Shown: in pieces, positions 1-11,058 of the stretch
Layout: each line of letters begins with the position of its first letter
Numbering within the stretch: position 1 is the first letter of the stretch
Origin: an uncultured Collinsella sp.
GTDB lineage: Bacteria; Actinomycetota; Coriobacteriia; Coriobacteriales; Coriobacteriaceae
DNA length: 64,000 nucleotides
Assembly: GCA_900544865.1 (NCBI GenBank)
Contig: UQXA01000002.1
Location: 62,001 to 126,000 of the forward strand
Direction of reading: 5' to 3'
Notes under the pieces: model-generated
The model's database searches: none
The model's input: only the letters and a program-made list of their open reading frames with translations
Told to the model about the DNA's origin: nothing
Made by a program: the position numbers and the translations under genes

Positions 1-391
1 CAAGCACGGCGGCGGCAACATCAGCCAACGCCGGTGTCGAGACAAACTCCTCGAGCCCCGGCGCGGACTCGGCGATGAGTGCCGTATCGGTATCCAGATA
101 GCGCAGGCACTTGCCTATAACCACGTCGTTAATATGGAGTTTAGGGTTTAGGCCGCCCGCAATGCCCGAAAACACAACGGCCTGCGGGGCGTATTTGCTG
201 ATGAGATGCTGCGTTGCGGCAGCGGCGTTCACGGTCCCCATGCCTGCCGTCGTGGCGACTACTGTCAGACCCGAAAGCCCACCGTTCACAACGGTCAAGC
301 CCGCCTCCTGCGACTCATGCGTGCCACTCAGCTCTTCCTTAATCTGCGCAACCTCTTTTTCGAGTGCGCCTATGATCGCGATGGTTGCCAT
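1..391 (-). CDS. mtnN: 5'-methylthioadenosine/S-adenosylhomocysteine nucleosidase, partial (3' end outside window)
   Basis: The first 130 residues are present; the C-terminus lies beyond base 1. The protein begins MATIAIIGALEKEV and carries the MTA/SAH nucleosidase core motif FSGIAGGLNPKL followed by NDVVIG. The family cleaves methylthioadenosine and S-adenosylhomocysteine to adenine and a thioribose or ribosyl-homocysteine, serving methionine salvage and clearing inhibitors of methylation and radical-SAM enzymes. The ATG ending at 391 has a G-rich ribosome site (GGGGGATGG) just upstream. It lies downstream of pflA on the same strand with about 125 bases between, so co-transcription is possible. 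The catalytic Asp of the family lies in the missing part, so activity cannot be judged here. Confidence 0.85.
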   Translation of the reverse strand, partial: MATIAIIGALEKEVAQIKEELSGTHESQEAGLTVVNGGLSGLTVVATTAGMGTVNAAAATQHLISKYAPQAVVFSGIAGGLNPKLHINDVVIGKCLRYLDTDTALIAESAPGLEEFVSTPALADVAAAVL

Positions 392-517
392 GCCATCCCC
401 CAAATCCGTGCAAATTGCTTATCCACGGTATGGTACCAGCATTTTGGCTCAACCGTGTCAGCACCAAGCCGTTAGGCCAGTACAGCTCGGGTATCATAAA
501 GGGGCAAAAATGGCTTG

Positions 518-1336
518 TTAGCCGATGGCCGACCTGAGCTCCGCACGGCGCTTTTTCATACCGGCCATAACGGCATTGCGCAGCTCGGGCATGCGCGCGG
601 TATCCATCTGAGGTACGCCCTCAAGCTTATAGGGAATGCCCAGTTGCTCGTACTTGACGACACCCATCGTGTGATACGGCAGCATTTCCAGGCCCACCAC
701 GTTGTGCCATGGAGCGATGAGGCGACCGAGCTTCTCGCACTCCTCCACCGTGTCGGTAATGCCCGGCACCACCACGTGGCGGATAACGACCTTGATCTTG
801 CGACGTGCAAGTTCATCGCCGAACGCCAAGATGCGTGCGGGATCGCAACCGGTCAGCTTTTTATGCTCGACCGGGTCGGCATGCTTAATATCGAGCAGTA
901 CCATGTCGGTCTCGTTGAGCACGGCATCGAACTTCTCGGGGTGGTTGGGGTCAAATGCATAGCCACAGCTATCTAGGCAGGTATGTACACGGCCATCGGG
1001 GTTGTTATGCATAGCACGAAACAGATCGGCCAAAAACTCGGGCTGCAGGAGCGGCTCGCCGCCGGACACCGTAATGCCACCGCTGCGATAGAACTCGTGG
1101 TTACTCTGGAACTCATCCATCAGGTGTTCGACGGTCACCATGGTGCCGCCGTTGACCGACCAGGTATCGGGATTGTGGCAATACGCGCAGCGCATGGGAC
1201 AGCCCTGAACAAACACCACAAAGCGGATGCCGGGTCCGTCGACCGTTCCCATCGTCTCGATCGAATGCACGCGGCCAAGGGCAAACGCAGAGTCCTCGGG
1301 ACGAGCGTCCACACCCTCAAGCGTCATTTCTGCCAT
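518..1336 (-). CDS. pflA: pyruvate formate-lyase activating enzyme (radical SAM)
   Basis: A 272-residue radical SAM protein. The CxxxCxxC cluster motif is GCPMRCAYCHNP (Cys46, Cys50, Cys53), preceded by the PflA-type segment ETMGTVDGPGIRFVVF and followed by SGGEPLLQ. The family uses a 4Fe-4S cluster and S-adenosylmethionine to place a glycyl radical on pyruvate formate-lyase. The ATG at 1336 was chosen because AAGGAGAGG lies 12 bases upstream; an in-frame TTG at 1366 precedes that ribosome site and is unlikely. Its expected substrate is the separate glycyl-radical polypeptide at 8670-8921, about 7 kb away, rather than an adjacent gene as in many bacteria. Confidence 0.93.
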   Translation of the reverse strand: MAEMTLEGVDARPEDSAFALGRVHSIETMGTVDGPGIRFVVFVQGCPMRCAYCHNPDTWSVNGGTMVTVEHLMDEFQSNHEFYRSGGITVSGGEPLLQPEFLADLFRAMHNNPDGRVHTCLDSCGYAFDPNHPEKFDAVLNETDMVLLDIKHADPVEHKKLTGCDPARILAFGDELARRKIKVVIRHVVVPGITDTVEECEKLGRLIAPWHNVVGLEMLPYHTMGVVKYEQLGIPYKLEGVPQMDTARMPELRNAVMAGMKKRRAELRSAIG

Positions 1337-1510
1337 TCGCGCTACCTTGCCTCTCCTTGGATGCAACCAATTAAAATGCCAGAGTCATTCTAGCCCATGC
1401 GTTTGCGTTTAAACGTCTCGGACTAGAACGGCACGTTTTAATCTATCCCCCATCACCATGGCTGGGGGCTACGTCGAGATGTCAGGCTGAAGAACGCTCG
1501 CCTGCGGCCT

Positions 1511-2365
1511 TTACGCCTTAAGCGTGAGCACCGCACCGAAGGCGGTCGGGCCGCAATGGCTCGAGATGACGCCGCCGACCTGAGTCCAGGTAACGTCCTT
1601 AAAGCCCAGATCATGCGCATAGACCTCCATGTCATCGCGCAGCTCCTGGGAAAGGCCCACCGAATACGCCAGGCCAATGTGCGAGTAGTCAATCTCGCCC
1701 TTCGCAACCATGTGGTCAATAAAGGCGCGGGCGCACTTGAGCATAGAGCCGCGGAACTTCTTGGTCGCCACGAACTTGCCGCCCGTCACCTCAATGCAGG
1801 GCTTAATCTTGAGCAGATGGGCGCCAAGGAATGCGACGTTGGACAAGCGACCGCCCGCCTTAAGAAAGGCAAGATCGGTAGGAACAAAGCCCAGCAGCAC
1901 GCGGTCCATGACGGAATTCGTAAATGCAAAGATCTCGTCGACGGTGGCATCGGGGTGAGCCTCGATGTATTTGGCGGTCTCGACGACAACGAGCGACTGG
2001 CCTACCGAGACAAAGCGCGTGTCCATAGAGAACACGTAGTCGCGACCCTTGGCGGCGATCTTCGATGATTGATGCGAGCAGGTCGTGGCCTCGGAATACG
2101 CGAGATGCAGAATAGTCGCATCGGGCTGCTCAGCGTGAATGCGGTCGTACACGTGAGCAAAATCCGCAGGCGCGCAGCCGCTGGTCTTGGGCATCACGCC
2201 AAACTCGTTGCAGCGCGAATAAATCTCGAGCGGATCGATCGAGCCGTCCTCGACGGTCTCGTCACCAATCGTGACATGCATGGGCACGCGCACGATGCCG
2301 TAGCGCTCGCAGAGCTCCGGCGTCACATCCGACCCAGACTCAACCACGATTACGTACTTGCCCAT
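1511..2365 (-). CDS. DegV family fatty-acid-binding protein
   Basis: A 284-residue protein beginning MGKYVIVVESGSDVTPEL, the typical DegV N-terminus. It also has the SGCAPADF and HLAYSEATTCSHQSS segments that form the lipid-head-group site in this family. DegV (FakB-like) proteins bind a fatty acid and present it to the kinase FakA for phosphorylation; no fakA is visible here. The frame stays open upstream to 2476, but residues before MGKYVIVV are low-complexity and unlike the family, so the ATG at 2365 is preferred even though its ribosome site is weak. It appears to be a single gene between the sucrose locus and pflA. Confidence 0.85.
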   Translation of the reverse strand: MGKYVIVVESGSDVTPELCERYGIVRVPMHVTIGDETVEDGSIDPLEIYSRCNEFGVMPKTSGCAPADFAHVYDRIHAEQPDATILHLAYSEATTCSHQSSKIAAKGRDYVFSMDTRFVSVGQSLVVVETAKYIEAHPDATVDEIFAFTNSVMDRVLLGFVPTDLAFLKAGGRLSNVAFLGAHLLKIKPCIEVTGGKFVATKKFRGSMLKCARAFIDHMVAKGEIDYSHIGLAYSVGLSQELRDDMEVYAHDLGFKDVTWTQVGGVISSHCGPTAFGAVLTLKA

Positions 2366-2641
2366 TATTATCACGACCCATCTCGACATTGGCTTTTCAA
2401 TACATGGCACGCGCCGCCGCACTGTTGCACAACGGCGTCCAAGCGCCAAAGAGACGCCGCCCCTTGCACACAACAAAGGACAGCGTCTCCCTGGAAAACT
2501 CCGTGCTTATCTAGGATTCCACACGGTTTATTAAGGAGGGTTACTTATTCCGCAAACGGTCGCTATATGCGGTAAGCGGTAGTTGGCCGCGACAACTGCG
2601 ACACATTCCGTCCAGCAAATCCAATCGTGCTCCACGCACGG

Positions 2642-4090
2642 TTAATGCACGAGGCGGTAGAAATTCATCGATGCCGCACCCTCGGCGTGCAGCTCCATCG
2701 CCGGAACCGCCGGCGAATAGGTACGGCTCGTAAGTGCCGCCTCGCCGCCATTTGCAAAAATCTCGACCATCGTAGTGTCCGAAAGCACGCGCAGGTCGCG
2801 AAGCTCGCTGAGCTCGATCGACCTCTGGTCGCGCCCATAGCCTTCGTCACCCATGTCGAGGGTAAGCATCCCGTCTGCATAGCGCACAAAGACACCCTTG
2901 CGGATTTCGAGGTCGATCACCTGGGCGCCCTCACAGGAAACCACAAGATCAAACAGGCGGCCCGGCTCCTCAACGGTTTCACCGCCTGTCGCGCGAACGC
3001 AGTCGCCGCGCATCTTCTCAATCTCGTGCGCCGGCTGCTGACAGAGCTTACCATCGCGTATGCTCAGCTCTCGCGGCACCGTCAACGCGCACTGCCACCC
3101 GCGTGCCACCGTCGGGTTTTCTGCCGTCGCGTCGGGGCAACCAGACCACCCGATCATCAAACGCCGACCCGCAGCATCCTCAAAGGACTGCGGTGCGTAG
3201 AAATCAAAGCCGGCATCAACCATCGGAGGCATGCCCTGGCCGACGATCTTAAAGCTCGGCGCCCCCCAATCGGCCTCGATGGAGAACCACACGCACTGAT
3301 GCGGATTGCGGTAACGCCAGCCATCGGCGGGCACGCCCTGCGGACAGCAAACGAGAATAAGCTCGCCATCGAGCTCAAACAGATCAGGACACTCCCACAT
3401 AAAGCCAAACTTCTCGCCCAGCTCAATGCGCGTCGCATAGCCCCAGTCCTCTAGATCACGCGAGGTATAGACAAGCACGCAGCCGCGGTCGTCTTTCGTA
3501 CGAGCGCCGAGAACCATGTAGTAGATACTGTCGTGTTCAAGGATCTTGGGGTCGCGCACGTGCGTACCGATATCGTCGGGGTAATCGACCGGTCCAATAG
3601 CTATGCGCTTCTCGCCCAATTCGTCGGGATTCTCGGCAACCATATGAATCTGGTTTTGCTCACGGCCCGTCAACACGTAGTCGTAATCATCACGGTCAAA
3701 ATGCTTAACGTTGCCGGTATAGAAGTAGTGAATCTTGCCATCACGTACAAAGGCAGAACCAGAATACGCTCCACTCGAATCCAAATCGGAATCGGGGAAC
3801 AGCACGGGACCGTGATTCTCGTACGTCACAAAATCCTTTGTCGTCAGATGGTTCCAAAGCACTGGACCGCCATGCGCAGCATCGAACGGATCGTATTGAT
3901 GATAGATGTGATACGTATCACCAATCTGAACCAAACCATTGGGGTCGTTGAGCCAGCCAAGCTCAGGCTCCACATGGAACAAAAGCCTATCGGGGTCGGA
4001 CGCGATGCGACCCGCCGTCTCATCCTGTCCGGCACGCCACTGCTCATAGTCCGCGCGTGTCACCTTGTTTTTTTGATTAAACATCGCCAT
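2642..4090 (-). CDS. scrB: sucrose-6-phosphate hydrolase (GH32)
   Basis: A 482-residue GH32 enzyme with all three family signatures: WLNDPNG with nucleophile Asp49, RDP at 179-181, and WECPDLF with acid/base Glu233. Members split sucrose-6-phosphate to glucose-6-phosphate and fructose in the cytoplasm. It lies 94 bases downstream of the PTS permease gene at 4185-5636 and is probably the last gene of that operon. The ATG at 4090 follows GAGAAGG; an in-frame GTG at 4126 is less likely. Together with the permease and the LacI regulator this forms a standard sucrose PTS locus. Fructan oligosaccharides are an alternative substrate. Confidence 0.9.
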   Translation of the reverse strand: MAMFNQKNKVTRADYEQWRAGQDETAGRIASDPDRLLFHVEPELGWLNDPNGLVQIGDTYHIYHQYDPFDAAHGGPVLWNHLTTKDFVTYENHGPVLFPDSDLDSSGAYSGSAFVRDGKIHYFYTGNVKHFDRDDYDYVLTGREQNQIHMVAENPDELGEKRIAIGPVDYPDDIGTHVRDPKILEHDSIYYMVLGARTKDDRGCVLVYTSRDLEDWGYATRIELGEKFGFMWECPDLFELDGELILVCCPQGVPADGWRYRNPHQCVWFSIEADWGAPSFKIVGQGMPPMVDAGFDFYAPQSFEDAAGRRLMIGWSGCPDATAENPTVARGWQCALTVPRELSIRDGKLCQQPAHEIEKMRGDCVRATGGETVEEPGRLFDLVVSCEGAQVIDLEIRKGVFVRYADGMLTLDMGDEGYGRDQRSIELSELRDLRVLSDTTMVEIFANGGEAALTSRTYSPAVPAMELHAEGAASMNFYRLVH

Positions 4091-4184
4091 GACCTTCTCG
4101 TCTATAGGAAAGGACGCTCGACTCACACGAGCCGAACGCCCTTCCTCAAATGGACTTATCCTCAGATTACGCTGAACGGCTCAA

Positions 4185-5636
4185 CTAGAAGCTGACATCG
4201 AAGCCAGCGCCAGCGCCCTCTTCATCGGTGGTCGGAACGCCCTTTGCCTTGTTGTAGGCAAAGATCAAGACGATCGGCACGATAAAGGCGATGAGATTGC
4301 CAGCCACATACCACACGAGGGTCTCGGGCGTGACGATGAGCAGGCCAAGCACGCCGGTCAGACCCTGACCGATAGCGCGCACCTCAAAGAGCTTGACGAA
4401 GGCACCGCCGCAGCCTGCACCGATGCAAGCGCAGAGGAACGGAATGATCGAGTAGCGCATGTTTGCAGCAAAGATTGCGGGCTCGGAGATTCCGACCAGC
4501 GTCGGGATAAAGGACGACATGCAGATGTTGCGCTCTTTGGAATGCTTCTTATGAATAAGGTACATGCCGATGGCGCCGCCGCCCTGGGCGATGATGGAAA
4601 CCGACCAGATGGCCTGGATGTAGTTGAAGCCAGTCGTGGCAACGAGGTTTGCCTCGATACCCTGGATGAACTGATGCGTACCGGTAACGACAAGCGGCTG
4701 CAGGAACGCGGCGAAGACAAAGGCACCAAAGACGCCCATCCTGTTGTACAGGATATCGATTACGCCGCCGAGGACGTCGCCGATCAGGTTGGCGAGCGGG
4801 CCGAACACGGTGAACAGGGCGACGTTAGCAAGAATCAGGGTAACGGTCGGGACGAAAACGAACGAGACGACCTCGGGGATGTACTTCTGGGCAATCTTCT
4901 CGACCTTGGCCATAAACCAGGCAGTCAGGATTGCGGGGAACACACCGCCCTGGAAAGCAACCATGGGAATGGAGAGCGGACCAAAGTTCCAGTACTCAGC
5001 ACCCGTCGGATCCATAACGAACGTGTTACGGTTCATAAGGCTCGGGTGAACCATGACGATACCGACGAGGATACCCAGGATCGGGTTACCGCCAAAACGC
5101 TTGACCGCGCTGTACATAACCAGGACAGGCAGGTAGTCGAAAGTGGTGGCAATAATGGCAAAGAAGCTTGCGAGGTTCTTGAGGAACTCGCTGTGGTCGG
5201 CAAGGCTGCCCTCCATGCCGAAGAGTCCGTTGGCAACGATCAGCGACTTAAGGCCGATGATGATAGCAGCGCCGACGAAAGCGGGAATGATGGGGATAAA
5301 GATGTCCGAGAATACCTTGAGGACCGAGAAGAACTTGCCCTTCTTGTCCGCCTCGGCGCCCTTGACCTCGGAAGCGCTGATCTCCTTAACGCCCGTCAGA
5401 GCCATAAACTCATCGTAGACCTTGTTGACGGTACCGGTACCGAAGATGATCATGAGCTGGCCGCTGTTGTACAGCACGCCCTTGACGCCATCGATGTTCT
5501 CGAGCTCGGCCTTGTTGTACTTGCTCGTATCCTTGAGCACCAGACGCAGACGCGTAACGCAATGCGTGGCGCCCTCGATGTTCTCCAGACCGCCGACGTT
5601 ATCGACGACTTGCTGAGACACTACTTTGTAGTCCAT
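4185..5636 (-). CDS. scrA: sucrose-type PTS permease, EIIBC
   Basis: A 483-residue PTS permease of the glucose/sucrose superfamily. An N-terminal EIIB domain carries the phosphocysteine motif THCVTRLRL (Cys26). It is followed by a hydrophobic EIIC domain of about ten membrane segments containing TGTHQF and GISEPAIF. No EIIA domain is present at the C-terminus, so phosphate must come from an EIIA encoded elsewhere, as in many sucrose systems. The ATG at 5636 follows GGAGAGG; an ATG four codons earlier overlaps that ribosome site. It sits between two GH32 genes. Sucrose is inferred from those neighbours; trehalose and beta-glucoside permeases share the architecture. Confidence 0.88.
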   Translation of the reverse strand: MDYKVVSQQVVDNVGGLENIEGATHCVTRLRLVLKDTSKYNKAELENIDGVKGVLYNSGQLMIIFGTGTVNKVYDEFMALTGVKEISASEVKGAEADKKGKFFSVLKVFSDIFIPIIPAFVGAAIIIGLKSLIVANGLFGMEGSLADHSEFLKNLASFFAIIATTFDYLPVLVMYSAVKRFGGNPILGILVGIVMVHPSLMNRNTFVMDPTGAEYWNFGPLSIPMVAFQGGVFPAILTAWFMAKVEKIAQKYIPEVVSFVFVPTVTLILANVALFTVFGPLANLIGDVLGGVIDILYNRMGVFGAFVFAAFLQPLVVTGTHQFIQGIEANLVATTGFNYIQAIWSVSIIAQGGGAIGMYLIHKKHSKERNICMSSFIPTLVGISEPAIFAANMRYSIIPFLCACIGAGCGGAFVKLFEVRAIGQGLTGVLGLLIVTPETLVWYVAGNLIAFIVPIVLIFAYNKAKGVPTTDEEGAGAGFDVSF

Positions 5637-5681
5637 GTTCCTCTCCATTCCCTTACGAAATCATAAGACGTTTTGATGCCA

Positions 5682-7064
5682 TTACAGAGACGCGATCGTT
5701 GCATTTGCGCACTTGAGCGTACCGTCGGTGACCGTCAGTGCCACACCCTGGCCCTGCTTATTGCAGAAGCGCGCGTTAAGCGCAACATCATCGACAAAGA
5801 TGGTCGCGATATCGTCGTCAACGACCAGGCGCACATGATGAGTGCCCTCGCCCTTAAAGAACAACGGACGCTCGAGACCCATGTTGTTGACCTGGAACCA
5901 CGGATACTGGGGGGCCGCCGTAAACTCGAGCTTGCCCTCACGCAGGTTGGCGCGGAACTCATAGGCAAGACCGGACTCGGCGTCCTCGGCAAGCTTCACC
6001 GAGAAGCCGGCAGCGTCACCGGCGAGCTCGATGTCGGCATCGAGCATATAGGTGGAACCGGCATCCGCGGCGAGCACCTGCTCGACCTTGCCCGACTCGC
6101 AGGAAAGCTCAAAAGCCTCGACTGCCTTAGCCTCGCCAAAGGCGCCAAGCATGCTGTCAGGGAGCTTGGTGCCGAGCGTTCCGTCGGCACGCTGAACGAT
6201 CTCGAGAGGCATAAAGGTGCCACCCCACAGGTAAGAGCTGGGATCGCCACCCTCGTCACGCGTAGGAACCCAACCAAAGAGAACGCGGCGCTCGCCATCA
6301 AATGCGGTACGCGCGGCATAGTACGCGCGGCCATCGAATGAATCGTCAGCAGGAGTGATCCAAGGACCGTTGATGGAGCGAGACATGCGGTAACGGGTCT
6401 TGTTGCCATCACTGTACTCGGAGAACACCAGATACCACCAGTCGCCCATCTTAAAGAGATCAGGCATCTCGAACATGGTGTAAAGGCCCGGATTCCACCA
6501 GTCGCCCTGGAACTCCCAGGTATCCAGGTCCTTGGAGGTGAACTTGACCAGACGCCCGGTCATCAGACGCTTGTCCTCGCCCACGCGCGTGCCGAGGATG
6601 AGCATGTACTCTTCGTTCTCCTCATCCCAAAGCACAAAGGGATCGCGCCAGTTGCGGTCATCGTAACCTTCCTGGGGCGGAAGCAGCGTCTCGGCGATGT
6701 TCTTCTCCCACTTGACGGCGTCGTCACTCGTTGCGTGAAGAAGAACCTGCTTCATCAAGCGTGCCTTGACCTTATCGCGATTGCAACCAGTGTAGAGCGC
6801 ATGGTACTTGTCGCCCACCTTAAACACCGTGCCGGCATAAACATACTGGTCGACTTCCTCGTCGCCGCCACGCTCAAGGCTCTCGCCAAAGTCTTTGTAA
6901 TTGACGAAGTCCTTGGTTGTCGCGAGTGCCCAGCCAAACGGCTCTCCGAAAGGTCCGGGGTTTCGCGTGTCACGCTGATGATAGAGATAGAACGTGCCGT
7001 CCTCGCCGTACGGCATGATGTCGCCCACCCAAATTCCCTCAGGCTGGTAATACACCTTGTGCAT
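5682..7064 (-). CDS. GH32 beta-fructosidase-like hydrolase (divergent nucleophile motif)
   Basis: A 460-residue GH32-fold protein. The usual WLNDPNG block is replaced by WVGDIMPY, but the nucleophile Asp15 is retained. RDP is at 140-142 and the acid/base block is FEMPDLF (Glu199), so the catalytic triad is intact. The C-terminal third looks like the GH32 beta-sandwich. It is the first gene after the operator cluster at 7111-7209 and lies 45 bases from scrA, so it should be co-regulated with sucrose uptake. The ATG at 7064 follows GGAAGGAAG. The changed -1 subsite suggests a substrate other than sucrose-6-phosphate, such as a short fructan or fructosyl conjugate; this is inference. Confidence 0.82.
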   Translation of the reverse strand: MHKVYYQPEGIWVGDIMPYGEDGTFYLYHQRDTRNPGPFGEPFGWALATTKDFVNYKDFGESLERGGDEEVDQYVYAGTVFKVGDKYHALYTGCNRDKVKARLMKQVLLHATSDDAVKWEKNIAETLLPPQEGYDDRNWRDPFVLWDEENEEYMLILGTRVGEDKRLMTGRLVKFTSKDLDTWEFQGDWWNPGLYTMFEMPDLFKMGDWWYLVFSEYSDGNKTRYRMSRSINGPWITPADDSFDGRAYYAARTAFDGERRVLFGWVPTRDEGGDPSSYLWGGTFMPLEIVQRADGTLGTKLPDSMLGAFGEAKAVEAFELSCESGKVEQVLAADAGSTYMLDADIELAGDAAGFSVKLAEDAESGLAYEFRANLREGKLEFTAAPQYPWFQVNNMGLERPLFFKGEGTHHVRLVVDDDIATIFVDDVALNARFCNKQGQGVALTVTDGTLKCANATIASL

Positions 7065-7110
7065 CCGAGACTTCCTTCCCACGTGATACTAACTCGGTAC
7101 AACTGCAAGA

Positions 7111-7209
7111 TATGTCAATCGTTTTCATATGTCAAACGTTTTCACACCAATACGTCTTTTCGCAGTTCCAGTCGTCGGCAAACGGTTGACATATGCCGGC
7201 GAACGGTCA
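7111..7209. promoter_or_regulatory. scr operon operator cluster
   Basis: Two direct 17-base copies lie head to tail at 7111-7127 (TATGTCAATCGTTTTCA) and 7128-7144 (TATGTCAAACGTTTTCA). A third, inverted copy is at 7177-7193. A fourth similar site lies upstream of scrR at 8277-8293. The CGTTTT-type core is typical of LacI-family operators, so ScrR is the likely ligand. A near match to the ACCGTTCACC motif follows on the minus strand at 7196-7209. Confidence 0.7.
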
Positions 7210-7247
7210 TCAGAGGCGTTTGAGGAATTCTTTTGGCACGGGATGAA

Positions 7248-8258
7248 CTACGCGGTTTTGCCCTCAATGAGTTCAACGGGGAGCTTGGTATTCGATTCGG
7301 GCTTTTCACCGTTAACAAGAGCGATGATGGATTGCGCCGCGAGCTCTCCGATGCGATCGATATCTTGACGAACGGTTGTTAAGTCAGGCATAAACGTCAT
7401 AGTGCGGCGGGCGCCATCCGCGCCCACGACCTTAATATCGTCCGGAGCGCTCAAGCCGCGCTGCTTCATCACGTTAAGACAGATAGCCGCCATCGTGTCG
7501 TCTCCCGCAAAGATGCCGTCAATATCGGGGTTCTCATCGAGGATCTTCGCAACGACCGCACTCTTTTCGTCATCGGACTTAACGAACTCGACCTCACGGA
7601 CAAGCGCGGGCAAACCGGCCTGCTCCACAACATCGTGGTAGGCATCGGTACGCTTATTGGCAGGCATGCGCATGCGGCTATTGTTGCGCAGGCACAAGAT
7701 GCGCGAACACCCGTCATCAATCAGGCGACGCGTGGCAAGTTCGCCGATGCCATAGCTGTCGCTCGCAATCTGAACAGAGGCCTCGCCAAGGTCGCAGTCG
7801 ATACCAACCAGACTCAAGCCCATCTCGGCATACGCCTCGGCACCGATATTAAGCGAGTTGACGATGACGCCATCAACCATATTGCGTCGAAGCATGTCGA
7901 TATAAGAGCGCTCAAGCTCGGGTCGATTGGCGCTATTGCACAGCAGCATCTTAAAACCGTTTTCGGCCAGGGTATGCTCAATGACTTGAACCACTTGGGC
8001 ATGAAACGGACTGCTGACATAGGGGACGATCATACCGATAAGATTCAGGCGACCGTTGAGCATGGCACGGGCGATATCGTTGGGCGTATAGTTGATGCGC
8101 TTCATCGCGGCATGGACCTTATCGCGGGTCTCTTGGCTAATATAGCCGCGATTATTAAGCACGCGAGATACCGTAGTAGGCGAAACCCCCGCCACCGCTG
8201 CAACTTCCTTGATGCCAGGCTTAGCCGAATCCTTAGAACGAGCGCCCTCGCGAGCCAT
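7248..8258 (-). CDS. scrR: LacI-family regulator of the sucrose locus
   Basis: A 336-residue LacI/GalR protein. The N-terminal helix-turn-helix reads IKEVAAVAGVSPTTVSRVLNN, followed by a hinge with INYTPNDIARAM and a periplasmic-binding-protein-like sugar domain (GMIVPYVSSPFHAQV, DGIFAGDDTMA). The ATG at 8258 was chosen because GGGGGAGGG lies 4 bases upstream; two further in-frame ATG codons occur within 15 bases. It is encoded just upstream of the GH32/scrA/scrB genes on the same strand. An operator at 8277-8293 matching those at 7111-7193 suggests autoregulation. The ligand is inferred from context. Confidence 0.87.
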   Translation of the reverse strand: MAREGARSKDSAKPGIKEVAAVAGVSPTTVSRVLNNRGYISQETRDKVHAAMKRINYTPNDIARAMLNGRLNLIGMIVPYVSSPFHAQVVQVIEHTLAENGFKMLLCNSANRPELERSYIDMLRRNMVDGVIVNSLNIGAEAYAEMGLSLVGIDCDLGEASVQIASDSYGIGELATRRLIDDGCSRILCLRNNSRMRMPANKRTDAYHDVVEQAGLPALVREVEFVKSDDEKSAVVAKILDENPDIDGIFAGDDTMAAICLNVMKQRGLSAPDDIKVVGADGARRTMTFMPDLTTVRQDIDRIGELAAQSIIALVNGEKPESNTKLPVELIEGKTA

Positions 8259-8276
8259 AGCACCCTCCCCCATCAA

Positions 8277-8293
8277 CATGTCATACGTTTACA
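8277..8293. promoter_or_regulatory. scrR operator
   Basis: CATGTCATACGTTTACA matches the site at 7128-7144 at 14 of 17 positions and lies immediately upstream of the scrR start. The natural reading is repression of scrR by its own product. Confidence 0.6.
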
Positions 8294-8436
8294 TACGAAC
8301 AAAGCATACCCCAACAAGAGCGGGAAGACGGTAACAGTACAAGTAAGTAAACGACTCATCCAAATAATTAGGAGAGTTCCGCCTAAAGGGTGACTACACA
8401 GGACCCCGCCGGGGCTGTTTGGGCTATCTCCCAAAA

Positions 8437-8505
8437 CATTCCGTCAGGACGCAAAGAGGCTCGCCGCACGAAGTGCGCAGCGAGCCTCTTTGCATGTCCG
8501 AGGAC
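8437..8505 (-). repeat. hairpin element, unit 1 of the GAA-loop family
   Basis: Part of the 411-base gap between scrR and the glycyl-radical gene. A 14-bp perfect stem (GCAAAGAGGCTCGC with its complement) is extended by CGCAC-GAA-GTGCG. It is bracketed by ATTCCG on the left and CGAGGAC on the right, the same bracket seen at 8530-8673 and 30115-30239. The outer stem of the other two units is missing here. The rest of the gap, 8294-8436, holds only a GC-rich inverted segment near 8401-8415 that I cannot assign. Confidence 0.6.
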
Positions 8506-8529
8506 ACCAATTTAATTTAGCGTGGTTCC

Positions 8530-8673
8530 CTAAAGGACGACAACGCAGGAGACCCGGCAAGGCCGGGAGCACTTTGTCTCGCAAACATTCCGCAGCCGCG
8601 AAGCGGCGAGGACGTTTGAGAGACAAAGTGCGTAGGCCTTACCGGGTCTCCGGTGGGAGTTGAGTCCCTTTAG
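8530..8673 (-). repeat. hairpin element, unit 2, at the 3' end of the split pfl operon
   Basis: A near-continuous stem of about 60 pairs. Arms run CTAAAGG, GGAGACCCGG, AAGGCC, GCACTTTGTCT, CAAAC. They then reach an internal loop ATTCCGCAG opposite CGAGGAC, and a CCGC-GAA-GCGG tip. The right arm overlaps the stop codon of the gene at 8670-8921. There is no T-run, so simple intrinsic termination is not obvious; mRNA 3'-end protection is an alternative. Confidence 0.65.
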
Positions 8674-8921
8674 AACTTGTCGTGGAAGGTACGCGCAATG
8701 ACCTCGTCCTGCTGCTCCTTGGTGAGCGTGTGGAAGTTCACGGCATAGCCGGAAACGCGGATGGTCAGCTGCGGGTACTTCTCGGGGTGAGCCTGAGCGT
8801 CGAGCAACGTCTCACGGTTGAAGACGTTGATGTTCAGGTGGTGGCCACCCTTCTCGGCGTAAGCGTCGAGCATGTGGACCAGGTTATCGGCCTGAGTCTC
8901 GGAAACTTCAGAAACCTTCAT
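8670..8921 (-). CDS. stand-alone glycyl-radical domain of pyruvate formate-lyase
   Basis: An 83-residue protein matching the C-terminal end of pyruvate formate-lyase: [18 protein letters not shown], then [15 protein letters not shown] with the radical Gly58, ending EVIARTF. In ordinary PFL this is the last part of one chain of about 760 residues. Here the upstream gene at 9007-11058 stops just before it, and 683 plus 83 residues give the normal total. It has its own ribosome site, GAAGGAG, before the ATG at 8921; 85 bases with two hairpins separate the genes. It differs from GrcA/YfiD, which supplements a complete PFL, because here the large subunit has no glycine domain. It should be the target of PflA. 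Confidence 0.88.
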   Translation of the reverse strand: MKVSEVSETQADNLVHMLDAYAEKGGHHLNINVFNRETLLDAQAHPEKYPQLTIRVSGYAVNFHTLTKEQQDEVIARTFHDKF

Positions 8922-9006
8922 AATGTGTCTCCTTCGATCGATAGGCGCCGGCCGAAACCGGCGCACTAATCAGTAATCGTTATTGTTAGTATAGCACTAA
9001 CAATAG
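8922..9006 (-). promoter_or_regulatory. hairpins between the two pyruvate formate-lyase genes
   Basis: Reading the minus strand, TATTGTTAG-7-CTAACAATA forms a perfect 9-bp hairpin right after the pflB stop. A second GC-rich hairpin (GCGCCGG...CCGGCGC) precedes the GAAGGAG ribosome site. They may set the ratio of the two subunits or protect the downstream mRNA. Confidence 0.5.

Positions 9007-11058
<2,052 letters not shown>

Noticed and set aside
111..521. 136-residue plus-strand frame
   Set aside because: Antisense to mtnN, whose partial frame has clear family motifs.
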